28,604 nt of DNA, taken from positions 27,931-56,534 of the IMG/VR virus record IMGVR_UViG_3300001749_000003. One strand, 5' to 3'. Each line of letters begins with the position of its first letter. The stretch's first letter is position 1. Shown in pieces: positions 1-6,507 of this stretch. The translations under genes were made by a program, and so were the position numbers. This DNA comes from a virus. The notes under the pieces are model-generated. The model was not told where the DNA came from. It made no database searches and saw only the letters and a list, made by a program, of their open reading frames with translations.

Positions 1-2
1 AG

Positions 3-242
3 TATGCCAAGTATGTAACACCACACATGAAGACAAGGTTGTTATATTTTGTATCAATTGATACACTGGTTAATACTGCAGATCAAGAACACCTAAACAC
101 TATACCGCTGAAGAACTGGGATCATTGGACAACTGTACTAATACCCAGTAATATTGCGTTGTATAAAAAGGTCTGTACCCTCAAAGAAGCAGCAAAACAG
201 TTAATTGAAGAATATCACGAGGGAAATCATGAGCAAACTTAG
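3..242 (+). CDS. Hypothetical protein, probably 5'-truncated by the window edge
   Basis: The frame stays open to the left edge of the window. The first internal ATG at 27 has no purine-rich ribosome binding site in front of it, so the true start probably lies upstream and this is the C-terminal part of a gene. The visible part has about 80 residues, mixed polar and aromatic, with a 'NWDHWTTVLIP' stretch and a charged helical C-terminus (KEAAKQLIEEYHEG). I see no membrane segment or known motif. Its last 14 bases overlap the next small gene, an arrangement typical of translationally coupled phage genes. Function unknown. Confidence 0.55.
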   Translation, partial: YAKYVTPHMKTRLLYFVSIDTLVNTADQEHLNTIPLKNWDHWTTVLIPSNIALYKKVCTLKEAAKQLIEEYHEGNHEQT

Positions 243-342
243 AAAAGTGTTGGGTTTTACAACTAAGTTGCTGTTGGCTTTCCAAATATTAATCACACCA
301 ATACTTATCATAGTAGCAATAATTATCTATATAGGTACTTAG
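229..342 (+). CDS. Small single-span membrane protein (37 aa)
   Basis: This short ORF begins at ATG 229, five bases after a clear GAGGG ribosome binding site at 219-223, and ends with TAG at 340-342. It encodes 37 residues. A basic N-terminus (MSKLRK) is followed by a long hydrophobic stretch of about residues 13-36 that can span a membrane once, so an N-in inner-membrane topology is likely. It overlaps the upstream gene by 14 bases, and the next gene starts 8 bases downstream behind its own AGGAG, so the three are probably co-transcribed. The membrane segment is seen directly. A role is unknown; small phage membrane proteins of this kind include superinfection-exclusion and lysis accessory proteins. 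Confidence 0.6.
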   Translation: MSKLRKVLGFTTKLLLAFQILITPILIIVAIIIYIGT

Positions 343-350
343 GAGAACCC

Positions 351-638
351 ATGAAAGATTCAATTTTAGCACTAATATCATCATTGTTAGTAATCTTGGC
401 AATGTCAGCTATAACAACAAAAGTTATGGCGAGCCCATGTTATGACACAATGAAACATATTGAGAAGAACCACAAGACCTTATCAATGGGTAACTTGGAA
501 GGTACTACCCAGTTTCGAGATAAAACATATCAATGTGTTATAAGATTTATTAAGACTACACCTAACTATGCCATGCCAATGTATGTAATAGTTGAGTTAG
601 ATCCTAAGAAGAACCTGTATGTAATTAAGTACCTATGA
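351..638 (+). CDS. Small secreted (periplasmic) protein with Sec signal peptide
   Basis: This gene encodes 95 residues. The start ATG is preceded by AGGAG at 341-345 with ideal spacing. The N-terminus has a lysine (K2), a hydrophobic core from about residue 5 to 20 (ILALISSLLVILAMSAI) and a likely signal peptidase I site after VMA near residue 27, giving a mature protein of about 68 residues. The mature part has two cysteines that could form a disulphide in the periplasm. It does not resemble a lipoprotein, because there is no lipobox, and it does not resemble a spanin by position. It sits between the small membrane protein and the YPRL/FW paralogue array. Its function is unknown; export to the periplasm is the only supportable statement. 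Confidence 0.6.
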   Translation: MKDSILALISSLLVILAMSAITTKVMASPCYDTMKHIEKNHKTLSMGNLEGTTQFRDKTYQCVIRFIKTTPNYAMPMYVIVELDPKKNLYVIKYL

Positions 639-645
639 GGTAATA

Positions 646-1062
646 ATGACACATTTAATAATGAAGTACCCCAGAATTAGCAAAGAAATGTTGAAGAAGT
701 ATAGTCCAGATGCAGTGGAAATATTGCTAACTCTGCTTGACAGAAACAATAATAAGCAAGAAGTAGTAGACAGAGATAAAATATCACAAACAATGTACTG
801 GAGTAATACGTACGAAGGGCACAACTTTTGGTCTGATATTAACAAGGTATTAGGAGATAACGACAAGCTTACCAAGAAGTACCCAAAGTTGTACAAATAC
901 CTGACAAGTAAATTGAGCAAGACATATACTTTAGAGATATTAGGTAGGCTTAACGCAAATGGTGCCTCAGATGAAAGAAATATAGCGTGTTCACTTGACT
1001 GGTCAGAATCCAATGAAGGGTTTACATACTGGGAAAAACTTGATTCAACTATGGAAGATTAA
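646..1062 (+). CDS. Two-domain member of the YPRL/FW small-protein paralogue family
   Basis: This gene encodes 138 residues built from two copies of one domain. Copy 1 starts at about residue 7 (KYPRI) and ends in YWSNTYEGHNFW. Copy 2 starts at about residue 77 (KKYPKL) and ends in DWSESNEGFTYW. The shared pattern is K-Y-P-[RK]-[LI], a leucine-rich helix of about 20-25 residues, a variable charged linker, and then W-x(6)-G-x(2)-[FY]-W. The same pattern recurs in the next four genes and at 5209. Ribosome binding site GAGG lies at 637-640. I know no family name. The location in an accessory array suggests an early host-interaction role, but that is only inference. Confidence 0.65.
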   Translation: MTHLIMKYPRISKEMLKKYSPDAVEILLTLLDRNNNKQEVVDRDKISQTMYWSNTYEGHNFWSDINKVLGDNDKLTKKYPKLYKYLTSKLSKTYTLEILGRLNANGASDERNIACSLDWSESNEGFTYWEKLDSTMED

Positions 1063-1063
1063 C

Positions 1064-1271
1064 ATGAAATTAACAGAGAAATATCCAAAGTTAAGTAATA
1101 GTTTAAGTAAGATACATAATAAAGATGTTGTATCTTGGCTGCTGGGATTAATTAACAAAAAATAAAAGTAAAAATTTGTGTGACTAATGTAGCCTATCTA
1201 CATCATTTATTTGGTCAGAAACACTTCAAGGTGTAAGGTTTTGGTATATCATAAATTCATACAAGAAATAG
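1064..1271 (+). pseudogene. Broken copy of the YPRL/FW paralogue family
   Basis: The ATG at 1064, directly after the preceding stop, encodes 33 residues beginning MKLTEKYPKLSNSLSKIH, which match the N-terminal half of the paralogue family, then stops at TAA 1163-1165 in an A-rich run. About 40 bases later a different frame (stop at 1269-1271) encodes SFIWSETLQGVRFWYII, the hallmark C-terminal half of the same family (compare SFTWYETQQGHDFW in the gene at 1547). The two halves lie in different frames with stops between them, which points to a frameshifted gene. The 33-residue N-terminal peptide could still be translated. Confidence 0.6.
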
Positions 1272-1289
1272 CTAACAAGGTGTTGGGAA

Positions 1290-1544
1290 ATGAGTAACTG
1301 TTCGGATAGAGAAATACCCATGAAAGAATTAAAAGATAAATACCCAAGGCTATACAGAAGCCTAAGTATGTTCAATGAAGATACGGTTTACCTACTATTA
1401 ACAAAGGTTGATGGAGAGAATTCGATTGACGCAAGCTCGTTAATAGGTTCATTTACGTGGGATAACTCAAAAGATGGTTTCGACTTCTGGGCAGATATTT
1501 ACTACAACAATAAACTACCAATATGCATATTTGATATGGAGTAA
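1290..1544 (+). CDS. YPRL/FW paralogue family protein
   Basis: This gene encodes 84 residues. After a polar N-terminus it carries KDKYPRLYRSLSMF, a leucine-rich helix (TVYLLLTKVD), a short acidic linker and GSFTWDNSKDGFDFWADIY. This is the full one-domain form of the family that also occurs at 646, 1547, 1787 and 5209. GGGAA directly upstream serves as ribosome binding site. There is no cysteine cluster, signal peptide or membrane span, so a soluble cytoplasmic protein is likely. It forms part of a tandem array, consistent with local duplication and divergence. Function unknown. Confidence 0.65.
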   Translation: MSNCSDREIPMKELKDKYPRLYRSLSMFNEDTVYLLLTKVDGENSIDASSLIGSFTWDNSKDGFDFWADIYYNNKLPICIFDME

Positions 1545-1546
1545 TC

Positions 1547-1786
1547 ATGTTAAAAGATAGATACCCAAGACTATTTAGTATGTTAGAACAAAATTATGGA
1601 ACTTGTGCAGCTACAGTATTACTAGGTATGACACCACACAGTGATGCAGAAGATCATAATATGCTTGATATGCCATGTATTATAGATAGTTTTACATGGT
1701 ATGAAACTCAACAGGGCCATGATTTCTGGTATGAAATATATAAGGATATGGAAGGTATCAATAACATGTTTGAATTGGGGGCATAA
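1547..1786 (+). CDS. YPRL/FW paralogue family protein
   Basis: This gene encodes 79 residues starting 2 bases after the previous stop, behind GGAG at about 1537-1540. The domain starts at once (MLKDRYPRLFSMLEQ) and ends with SFTWYETQQGHDFWYEIY, very close to the W-x(6)-G-HDFW ending of the copy at 5209 (LIWSETQQGHDFW). The middle is divergent and acidic (HSDAEDHNMLD). It is probably co-translated with its neighbours. Function unknown; the strongly conserved aromatic ending suggests a shared binding surface. Confidence 0.65.
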   Translation: MLKDRYPRLFSMLEQNYGTCAATVLLGMTPHSDAEDHNMLDMPCIIDSFTWYETQQGHDFWYEIYKDMEGINNMFELGA

Positions 1787-2047
1787 ATGAGTGATACAAC
1801 AGCAAACTATTCACACCTAGCTAAGAGGTTAGATAAGGAACTTGGAAAGGTTTTAATAGCTAAATACCCACTATTAACTGAAAGGTTAGGCAAAACATTT
1901 AAGAAGAAGAAAGTAGTAGAGATGCTTAAAAAAGTTGACAAAGAAGATGGTGTAGACGCTCTTGTGTTAGCTAACTCTTTCACTTGGCTGAACTCAGTAG
2001 ATGGTTATAATTACTGGCTACCAATACAAGGTCTAACTAGACAATAG
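1787..2047 (+). CDS. YPRL/FW paralogue family protein, lysine-rich
   Basis: This gene encodes 86 residues and starts on the base after the preceding stop, with GGGGG upstream as ribosome binding site. It carries IAKYPLLTERLGKTF, a lysine-rich helix (KKKKVVEMLKKVDKEDG) and NSFTWLNSVDGYNYW. It has an N-terminal extension of about 24 residues and is the most basic member of the array. It directly precedes the helicase gene at 2056, so the array and the helicase probably share a transcript. Function unknown. Confidence 0.65.
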   Translation: MSDTTANYSHLAKRLDKELGKVLIAKYPLLTERLGKTFKKKKVVEMLKKVDKEDGVDALVLANSFTWLNSVDGYNYWLPIQGLTRQ

Positions 2048-2055
2048 GAAATAAC

Positions 2056-3366
2056 ATGAGCTTATACCCAGATCAAGTAAAAGCCAAAGAAGACTTTGAA
2101 GAATGGTTAGATGGTGGTAGCCTGACATGTGGGCTGTGGGCTGGTGCTGGTATGGGAAAGTCTCACATGGTTAAGCACCTGATTGATGAAGTGCTATCTG
2201 TCTCACCATACAAAGTAGTACTAACAAGCATGACTCATGCTGCTGTAGAGGTGCTTTCTAACCTAACTGGGCTAGATGTATCAACTCTGCACTCTACTAT
2301 GGGTTGGTTTCCTAAAACTGACAAGAATACAGGTGAAGAAACATTAAGTACACCTGAGATGCGTGGTAAAGACCCAAGATTAAGCAGAAACATGCTAGTT
2401 ATTGTTGATGAAGCTGGTTTAATGGGACACTTAGAGTGTAGATTATTAATTGAAGAAGCCAAAAAAGCTGGAGCTAGGTTGCTGTTTATTGGTGATAATA
2501 AGCAATGCTTTCCAGTGTTTAAGGAAGGTGATAAAGTTTGTATACCAGCTTATGACAGCACTGAGGTTTACCTGCAATTAACTATACCAAAGCGGCAGAA
2601 CAAAGGTGACGTAGTTTATGCACTGGCCCAAAGGTACAGGGCAACTGTAGATGGAGCCAGACAGCCAAAACTGCAAACTATGATGAACAGTGATTCTTCT
2701 GGTAAGGGTGTGGTGGTTGTTGATGATATTGAAGATGCCGCTTTTGAGGCATTTGACTGGGCTCAGAAAACTGACTGCATTAAGAAAGTTAAAGTGTTGG
2801 CATTTACTAACAAAAGATGCCTGACTTTGAATAGAAAGATTCGCAAAAAGGTGCTTGGATTATCAGATCCTACACCCACTATTGGCGAAGAAATGGTAGC
2901 TAATACTTCAATTACTGATGCAACTGGTGAGAATGAGTTAATAAGAAATAATGAAAGGTTAATAGTTGAATCAGTAGAGCCAACAGAAAGCAATGGTATG
3001 AGGGGAGCTTTCATCGGATTTGTGGGTGTAGGTGAACAAGTATTCGTACCAGAAAGCCCAACTAAGTTAGCTGAAAGATTAAAGCAACTAGCCAGTGAAG
3101 CTAAGTTAGCTAAAAGGCAAGGTAAGTCAAATGTTGCATCAAGCAAGTGGAGGTCACTGTTTAGCCTAAAAGATGCCTGTGCTGATATTAGGTTTACCTA
3201 TGCAATGACAGTTAATAAATGTCAAGGCAGTACACTGAAACAAGTACTAATTGATATGTATGATATTGATAGTTGTAGAGATACTGAACAGAAAGCTAGG
3301 TTGGCCTATACTGCAGTTTCAAGAGCTACAGATAAAGTTATAATAGAAGGTGAATTAAGCCACTAA
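2056..3366 (+). CDS. SF1 DNA helicase, Dda/RecD-like
   Basis: This 436-residue protein has superfamily 1 helicase motifs in order: Walker A GAGMGKS at residues 30-36, a TSMTHAA motif Ia near 57-63, Walker B VIVDEAG near 115-121, motif III FIGDNKQ near 144-150, a TVNKCQGST motif near 380, and AYTAVSRATDK near 420. Its length matches T4 Dda (about 439 residues). Dda is a 5'-3' helicase that helps start replication and removes proteins from DNA. The family match is strong. A direct role in replication initiation or recombination is inferred from it. GGAA precedes the start. It follows the paralogue array and is separated from the main replication genes by the lysis block. Confidence 0.88.
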   Translation: MSLYPDQVKAKEDFEEWLDGGSLTCGLWAGAGMGKSHMVKHLIDEVLSVSPYKVVLTSMTHAAVEVLSNLTGLDVSTLHSTMGWFPKTDKNTGEETLSTPEMRGKDPRLSRNMLVIVDEAGLMGHLECRLLIEEAKKAGARLLFIGDNKQCFPVFKEGDKVCIPAYDSTEVYLQLTIPKRQNKGDVVYALAQRYRATVDGARQPKLQTMMNSDSSGKGVVVVDDIEDAAFEAFDWAQKTDCIKKVKVLAFTNKRCLTLNRKIRKKVLGLSDPTPTIGEEMVANTSITDATGENELIRNNERLIVESVEPTESNGMRGAFIGFVGVGEQVFVPESPTKLAERLKQLASEAKLAKRQGKSNVASSKWRSLFSLKDACADIRFTYAMTVNKCQGSTLKQVLIDMYDIDSCRDTEQKARLAYTAVSRATDKVIIEGELSH

Positions 3367-3378
3367 CAAGGAAATATT

Positions 3379-3627
3379 ATGAACGGTAAGCAAGCAAAAA
3401 CACTAAGAAAAATCTCAGGTTTTGATAAGAGTCAAACCAACTATCAAGTAGCAAACAACTCTGAAAGAACTGAAGTAATACGAGATGTATTAGGCCAAAT
3501 AGTGGGAACTTATAAGACCTATACAATAATTAATACAGATGCAACCAAAGTAATGTATAAGAAGCTTAAGAAACACATGACCAAGACAGGTGAAATTGAT
3601 ATTGCCTTGGTTGTGGCACCCAAGTAA
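3379..3627 (+). CDS. Small basic hypothetical protein
   Basis: This gene encodes 82 residues with many lysines and begins MNGKQAKTLRKISGF behind AGGAAA. It has a 'VIRDVLGQIVGTYKTYTI' beta-rich middle and a YKKLKKHMTK basic stretch. I recall similar openings (MNGKQAKxLRK) in small uncharacterised proteins of other phages but cannot name a function. No membrane segment or cysteine pair is visible. It follows the helicase by 12 bases and is probably co-transcribed with it. Confidence 0.6.
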   Translation: MNGKQAKTLRKISGFDKSQTNYQVANNSERTEVIRDVLGQIVGTYKTYTIINTDATKVMYKKLKKHMTKTGEIDIALVVAPK

Positions 3628-3656
3628 GGTTGGATACTAATAGTAATACAGTTAGT

Positions 3657-3672
3657 GGAGGTTGTTATGTAA
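3657..3672 (+). promoter_or_regulatory. Possible start-stop element (ATG TAA) behind a strong ribosome binding site
   Basis: In the 122-bp gap after the gene at 3379, a perfect GGAGG (3657-3661) is followed at optimal spacing by ATG (3667-3669) and immediately by TAA (3670-3672). Minimal start-stop ORFs of this kind can stall or protect ribosomes upstream of a gene. It could equally be the remnant of a decayed small gene. No experimental support is available from sequence. Confidence 0.25.
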
Positions 3673-3749
3673 CACTTAACGTAATATTTATTTCAAAACC
3701 AGAAACATAAACTTAAAGAACTTAATTAATTAACTAAAGAGAAATTATT

Positions 3750-4067
3750 ATGAACGAATCAATTGTAGAAGTATTTGGCAAATTTGCAGTAGAACTTGGT
3801 GATGGCCCTGAGCTATTTGAAACAGTAGAAGAAGCACAGTTGGCACTATCTCAGTATGAAAATATTGAAGAGCACCAGAGTCTAGCAGATGGCTATTGTG
3901 CGTACAAAGGACTTACAGGCAAAGGTGCTAAAACTAAGTCTAACACTATTGTAGACTTCTTGAATTGGGTTGCTGCAGATCGACCAGAAGCACAGGAAGC
4001 AGAAGCCACTGCAGATGAAGTACCAGAAGAAAGTAGTTCTGAAGATATGAACGAAATAATCTTCTAA
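3750..4067 (+). CDS. Acidic hypothetical protein
   Basis: This gene encodes 105 residues. The first 75 are compact and mildly acidic. The last 30 are strongly acidic (EAQEAEATADEVPEESSSED) and end in IIF, so the protein finishes with an acidic tail and an aromatic residue, superficially like the tails of phage ssDNA-binding proteins. There is no OB-fold pattern I can defend, so this is only a resemblance. It stands alone between a 122-bp leader and a terminator-like hairpin at 4075, which suggests its own transcription unit. GAGAAA lies upstream of the start. A DNA-mimic or binding-partner role would be speculation. Confidence 0.6.
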   Translation: MNESIVEVFGKFAVELGDGPELFETVEEAQLALSQYENIEEHQSLADGYCAYKGLTGKGAKTKSNTIVDFLNWVAADRPEAQEAEATADEVPEESSSEDMNEIIF

Positions 4068-4074
4068 ATAATTA

Positions 4075-4098
4075 GCTCACCTCAGAAATGGGGTGGGC
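4075..4098 (+). terminator. Terminator-like hairpin
   Basis: GCTCACC (4075-4081) pairs with GGTGGGC (4092-4098), giving 7 base pairs including one U-G, around a 10-base loop. It is followed by AATTTAGGTTT, a weak T-rich tail. It lies in the gap between the acidic protein gene and the holin candidate. The short U-tract makes it a weak intrinsic terminator at best. Confidence 0.4.
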
Positions 4099-4129
4099 AA
4101 TTTAGGTTTACCAAGATTGAGAAACAACT

Positions 4130-4570
4130 ATGCTAAGTTACATAAAACTACTAATTAGTCCAGCAACAAAGCTGTTAGAAAAAGGTGTGGACTATGCAGA
4201 TACAAAACAGAAAATCAAAGCAGCCAAACAAGTAAGAGCTGATGAATTAGCAGCAGAAGTACACAAAAGTAAGATTAAATCAATTGAGTTGGGAGATCTT
4301 ACTAATGCTGAGCTAGATAAAACAGCAAACCAGCGCATGCCGTGGGCTGATGATCTAACTTATGCACTATGGTTAATACCAATACCACTAGCATTCTTTC
4401 CAAGCACTCTACCTCATGTAATAGCTGGCTTTGAGGCAATAGGTAACTTCCCAAAGGAGTATACTTACTCGCTTGGCATGATGATGATTAGTGTGTTTGG
4501 ATATAGAAAATTAGTACTACCAATTGTGGAGACAATAATATCAAAATCCTTAATAGGTCGGAAACATTAG
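4130..4570 (+). CDS. Holin candidate (GTA-holin-like architecture)
   Basis: This 146-residue protein opens with a short hydrophobic or amphipathic segment (LSYIKLLISPATKLL), followed by a charged alpha-helical region of about residues 22-65. Hydrophobic segments follow at about 77-92 (TYALWLIPIPLAFFPS) and 111-135 (YTYSLGMMMISVFGYRKLVLP). The order helix, 'PWADDLTYALW', two membrane spans and 'GYRK' resembles the GTA/3TM-type phage holin family. It lies 8 bases before the endolysin gene, the usual holin-endolysin arrangement. A holin would form the inner-membrane lesions that time lysis. The ribosome binding site is weak (GAG about 12 bases upstream), which is common for holins. An alternative is an unrelated membrane protein of the lysis block. 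Confidence 0.65.
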   Translation: MLSYIKLLISPATKLLEKGVDYADTKQKIKAAKQVRADELAAEVHKSKIKSIELGDLTNAELDKTANQRMPWADDLTYALWLIPIPLAFFPSTLPHVIAGFEAIGNFPKEYTYSLGMMMISVFGYRKLVLPIVETIISKSLIGRKH

Positions 4571-4578
4571 TATTTACC

Positions 4579-5199
4579 ATGGTTTGCTTAATAATAGTTA
4601 GTTTATATACGTTAAGTATGATTAATAATGCTAGCAAGCAAACTATCCAATACATAGAAGTGTCTTCATTAGAGGGAAACAAAACACCCTATGTAGTTGA
4701 AGAGACAACAACACCACTAACAACACTGGAGATAGATACAATGAATGTAGAAAAAATATTGATGCAAGAAGAGGGATACAGGAACGAGCCCTACTTATGC
4801 TCAGAAGGATATGTTACCATAGGTTTTGGTACAAAGTTGCATAAAAGCAAGGGAATGAACACAGAAGATTTTCCAATCAAAATAAATCTGGTGATTGCGG
4901 AAGAGTGGTTAAAAGAAGACGTATCTAAAATTACCACTGTGTTGGGAAAGTCAAGCAAGGCTAACATATTTGCAAAACTAAACAACGACAGACGAGCAAT
5001 CATTATATCTATGGCCTATCAAATGGGTGTATCTGGAGTGCTTAAATTTAATAATATGTGGAAAGCGTTAGAAAAAGAAGACTACATTGCTGCTAGAAGT
5101 GAAGCATTAGACAGTCTTTGGGCCAGACAGACACCACAACGTGCTATGAGACATGCTGATGTTCTTGCAGGCCACTCGCTATATAATACATATAAATAA
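4579..5199 (+). CDS. Endolysin, T4-lysozyme type (GH24), with hydrophobic N-terminus
   Basis: This 206-residue protein matches T4 lysozyme over about residues 55-206: QEEGYRNEPYLCSEGYVTIG, then AIIISMAYQMGVSGVLKFNN and SLWARQTPQRAMRHADVLAG. The catalytic triad follows the E-8aa-C-5aa-T pattern (E65, C74, T80), so Cys replaces the T4 Asp20, a variant known in active GH24 endolysins. Residues 2-15 (VCLIIVSLYTLSMI) are hydrophobic and could act as a signal-arrest-release or signal-anchor segment, placing the enzyme outside the inner membrane. The ribosome binding site of ATG 4579 is poor. An internal ATG at 4741, behind GGAG, would give a 152-residue cytosolic lysozyme of T4 size, so two products are possible. 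It follows the holin candidate. Confidence 0.88.
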   Translation: MVCLIIVSLYTLSMINNASKQTIQYIEVSSLEGNKTPYVVEETTTPLTTLEIDTMNVEKILMQEEGYRNEPYLCSEGYVTIGFGTKLHKSKGMNTEDFPIKINLVIAEEWLKEDVSKITTVLGKSSKANIFAKLNNDRRAIIISMAYQMGVSGVLKFNNMWKALEKEDYIAARSEALDSLWARQTPQRAMRHADVLAGHSLYNTYK

Positions 5200-5208
5200 G
5201 AGGTTAAA

Positions 5209-5445
5209 ATGTACAAGGAAGATAACCCAAGACTATTTAAAACACTATCAAGAGACTTTGGGGCTAGAAAGGCAGTTAAGTTAATGTCTTTGATGGATGC
5301 AGGAAGTGCATCAGAGTGTGCAGTAGATTTATCTGGTGTGTTGATTTGGAGTGAAACACAACAAGGACATGATTTTTGGGCCAAGCTTGATGATGTAACA
5401 GAGAGAAGGTTAAGAAAAGAAAGAAAGAAGTTGTTTAGATTATGA
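5209..5445 (+). CDS. YPRL/FW paralogue family protein (dispersed copy)
   Basis: This gene encodes 78 residues starting behind GAGG after the endolysin stop. It carries KEDNPRLFKTLSRDFG, a helix (AVKLMSLMDAG) and LIWSETQQGHDFWAKLDDV, so it belongs to the same family as the array at 646-2047 although it lies 3 kb away. The usual Tyr of the YP motif is Asn here. The C-terminus is basic (RRLRKERKK). Its stop overlaps the next start (ATGA), so the two are translationally coupled. Function unknown. Confidence 0.65.
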   Translation: MYKEDNPRLFKTLSRDFGARKAVKLMSLMDAGSASECAVDLSGVLIWSETQQGHDFWAKLDDVTERRLRKERKKLFRL

Positions 5446-6092
5446 ACAAGAACCAGTATATAGATCTAGTTAAGGATTGGGTAGCCTCAAGGGATGGGGC
5501 TTATTTAGCCAAAGAGAATCAGATAGTTTACTATGAATCTATTACAGGAAGAAAGCGTGATTTTAAGTGGGTATACTTAACACCAACAGAAGTAGTTAGG
5601 ATTATTACGGTAACAAGATTATCCCCAGATACGCATAACCTCAAGGTAGAGCACTTATTAGCTGCTTGCCAAGAGTTAGAAAGGGTATATGAGTATGGTG
5701 TTAGGTCAAACCTTCCAGTAAAGCAAGAGGTTTTTAACTTTTACTCTGAAGCAAGTACGAATGTTGGCGAACAAGTAATGGAACAACTGGTTAAGGAGCT
5801 AAGTTCAGAAGGATATAGTGCTATCTTGATAGATATTATTGAGGAACTGTACACAGATATTTGTGGTAAGTTGAAAGTTGAGGTAGGTGTTAAAGAAAGA
5901 AGAGACTTGTTAATGAAACACTTTCAAGATATGGGTTATGAAGTCAAGGTAGGTGCATACAGACCATTAGTAGAGGGTAAGAAACAAAAAGCCGTATTAA
6001 TGGTTGGTAGGAAGCCTAAAGATATTGTGACATTATTATCAAAGACAGTTAAATATAACATAGTCACTAAGATATATGGTATGTTAAGATAG
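5442..6092 (+). CDS. Hypothetical protein, 216 aa
   Basis: This gene overlaps the upstream gene by 4 bases. The protein is soluble by appearance and mainly alpha-helical. Visible stretches include 'MNKNQYIDLVKDWVASRDGAY', 'YSAILIDIIEELYTDI' and a basic C-terminus with 'AVLMVGRKPKDIVTLLSK'. I see no nucleotide-binding loop, zinc site or membrane segment and do not recognise the family. Codon use looks like that of its neighbours. It is followed by a 58-bp gap before the next gene. Confidence 0.6.
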   Translation: MNKNQYIDLVKDWVASRDGAYLAKENQIVYYESITGRKRDFKWVYLTPTEVVRIITVTRLSPDTHNLKVEHLLAACQELERVYEYGVRSNLPVKQEVFNFYSEASTNVGEQVMEQLVKELSSEGYSAILIDIIEELYTDICGKLKVEVGVKERRDLLMKHFQDMGYEVKVGAYRPLVEGKKQKAVLMVGRKPKDIVTLLSKTVKYNIVTKIYGMLR

Positions 6093-6150
6093 CTAAAAGC
6101 TAATAAGAGCAAATATAACTTTAAACGAGAGATGTTCCTATGAGGTTAAT

Positions 6151-6507
6151 ATGAAAACAGCATATAATTATGAGTGTCCAATAAAGAAAGGCTACACAGA
6201 GTTCAAGCTAAACAAGAAAGATCACAACATACTATTTAAGTACAGACAAGGCAATTGGAAAATTAAATACACTTACTTCATAAAAGGTGATGTAATTATA
6301 TTGTTTGGAATGCCCAGTTTGGCAGTTAAGGTAGCAAGTTTATTTCTTTTGCCATACTACGTATTAGTGTATGGGGTGAGTAAATCAGAAGAAATATATA
6401 GAGAAGTATTAGCAACATGGAACCCACTAAAGTCTGGCTACTTTGTAAAAGATAAAATATATGAAGGAAGGGGAGACCTTTATGATAAGATTAAGGATTT
6501 ATTATGA
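6151..6507 (+). CDS. Hypothetical protein with a hydrophobic central segment
   Basis: This gene encodes 118 residues; GAGG lies upstream of the ATG. A basic N-terminal half (KLNKKDHNILFKYRQGNWKIKY) is followed by a hydrophobic stretch at about residues 50-78 (VIILFGMPSLAVKVASLFLL then PYYVLVYGV), which may form one or two membrane passes or a hairpin. The C-terminal third is soluble and charged. No family recognised. Its end overlaps the next start by 4 bases, so it is translationally coupled to the HD-domain hydrolase. Confidence 0.55.
   Translation: MKTAYNYECPIKKGYTEFKLNKKDHNILFKYRQGNWKIKYTYFIKGDVIILFGMPSLAVKVASLFLLPYYVLVYGVSKSEEIYREVLATWNPLKSGYFVKDKIYEGRGDLYDKIKDLL

Noticed and set aside
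633-1013. 126-codon open frame on the minus strand
   Set aside because: It is antisense to a gene with a good ribosome binding site and family support, has a low-complexity Leu/Ser-rich sequence and no start signal. The other minus-strand frames (for example near 2763, 7486, 13762 and 26321) were rejected for the same reasons.
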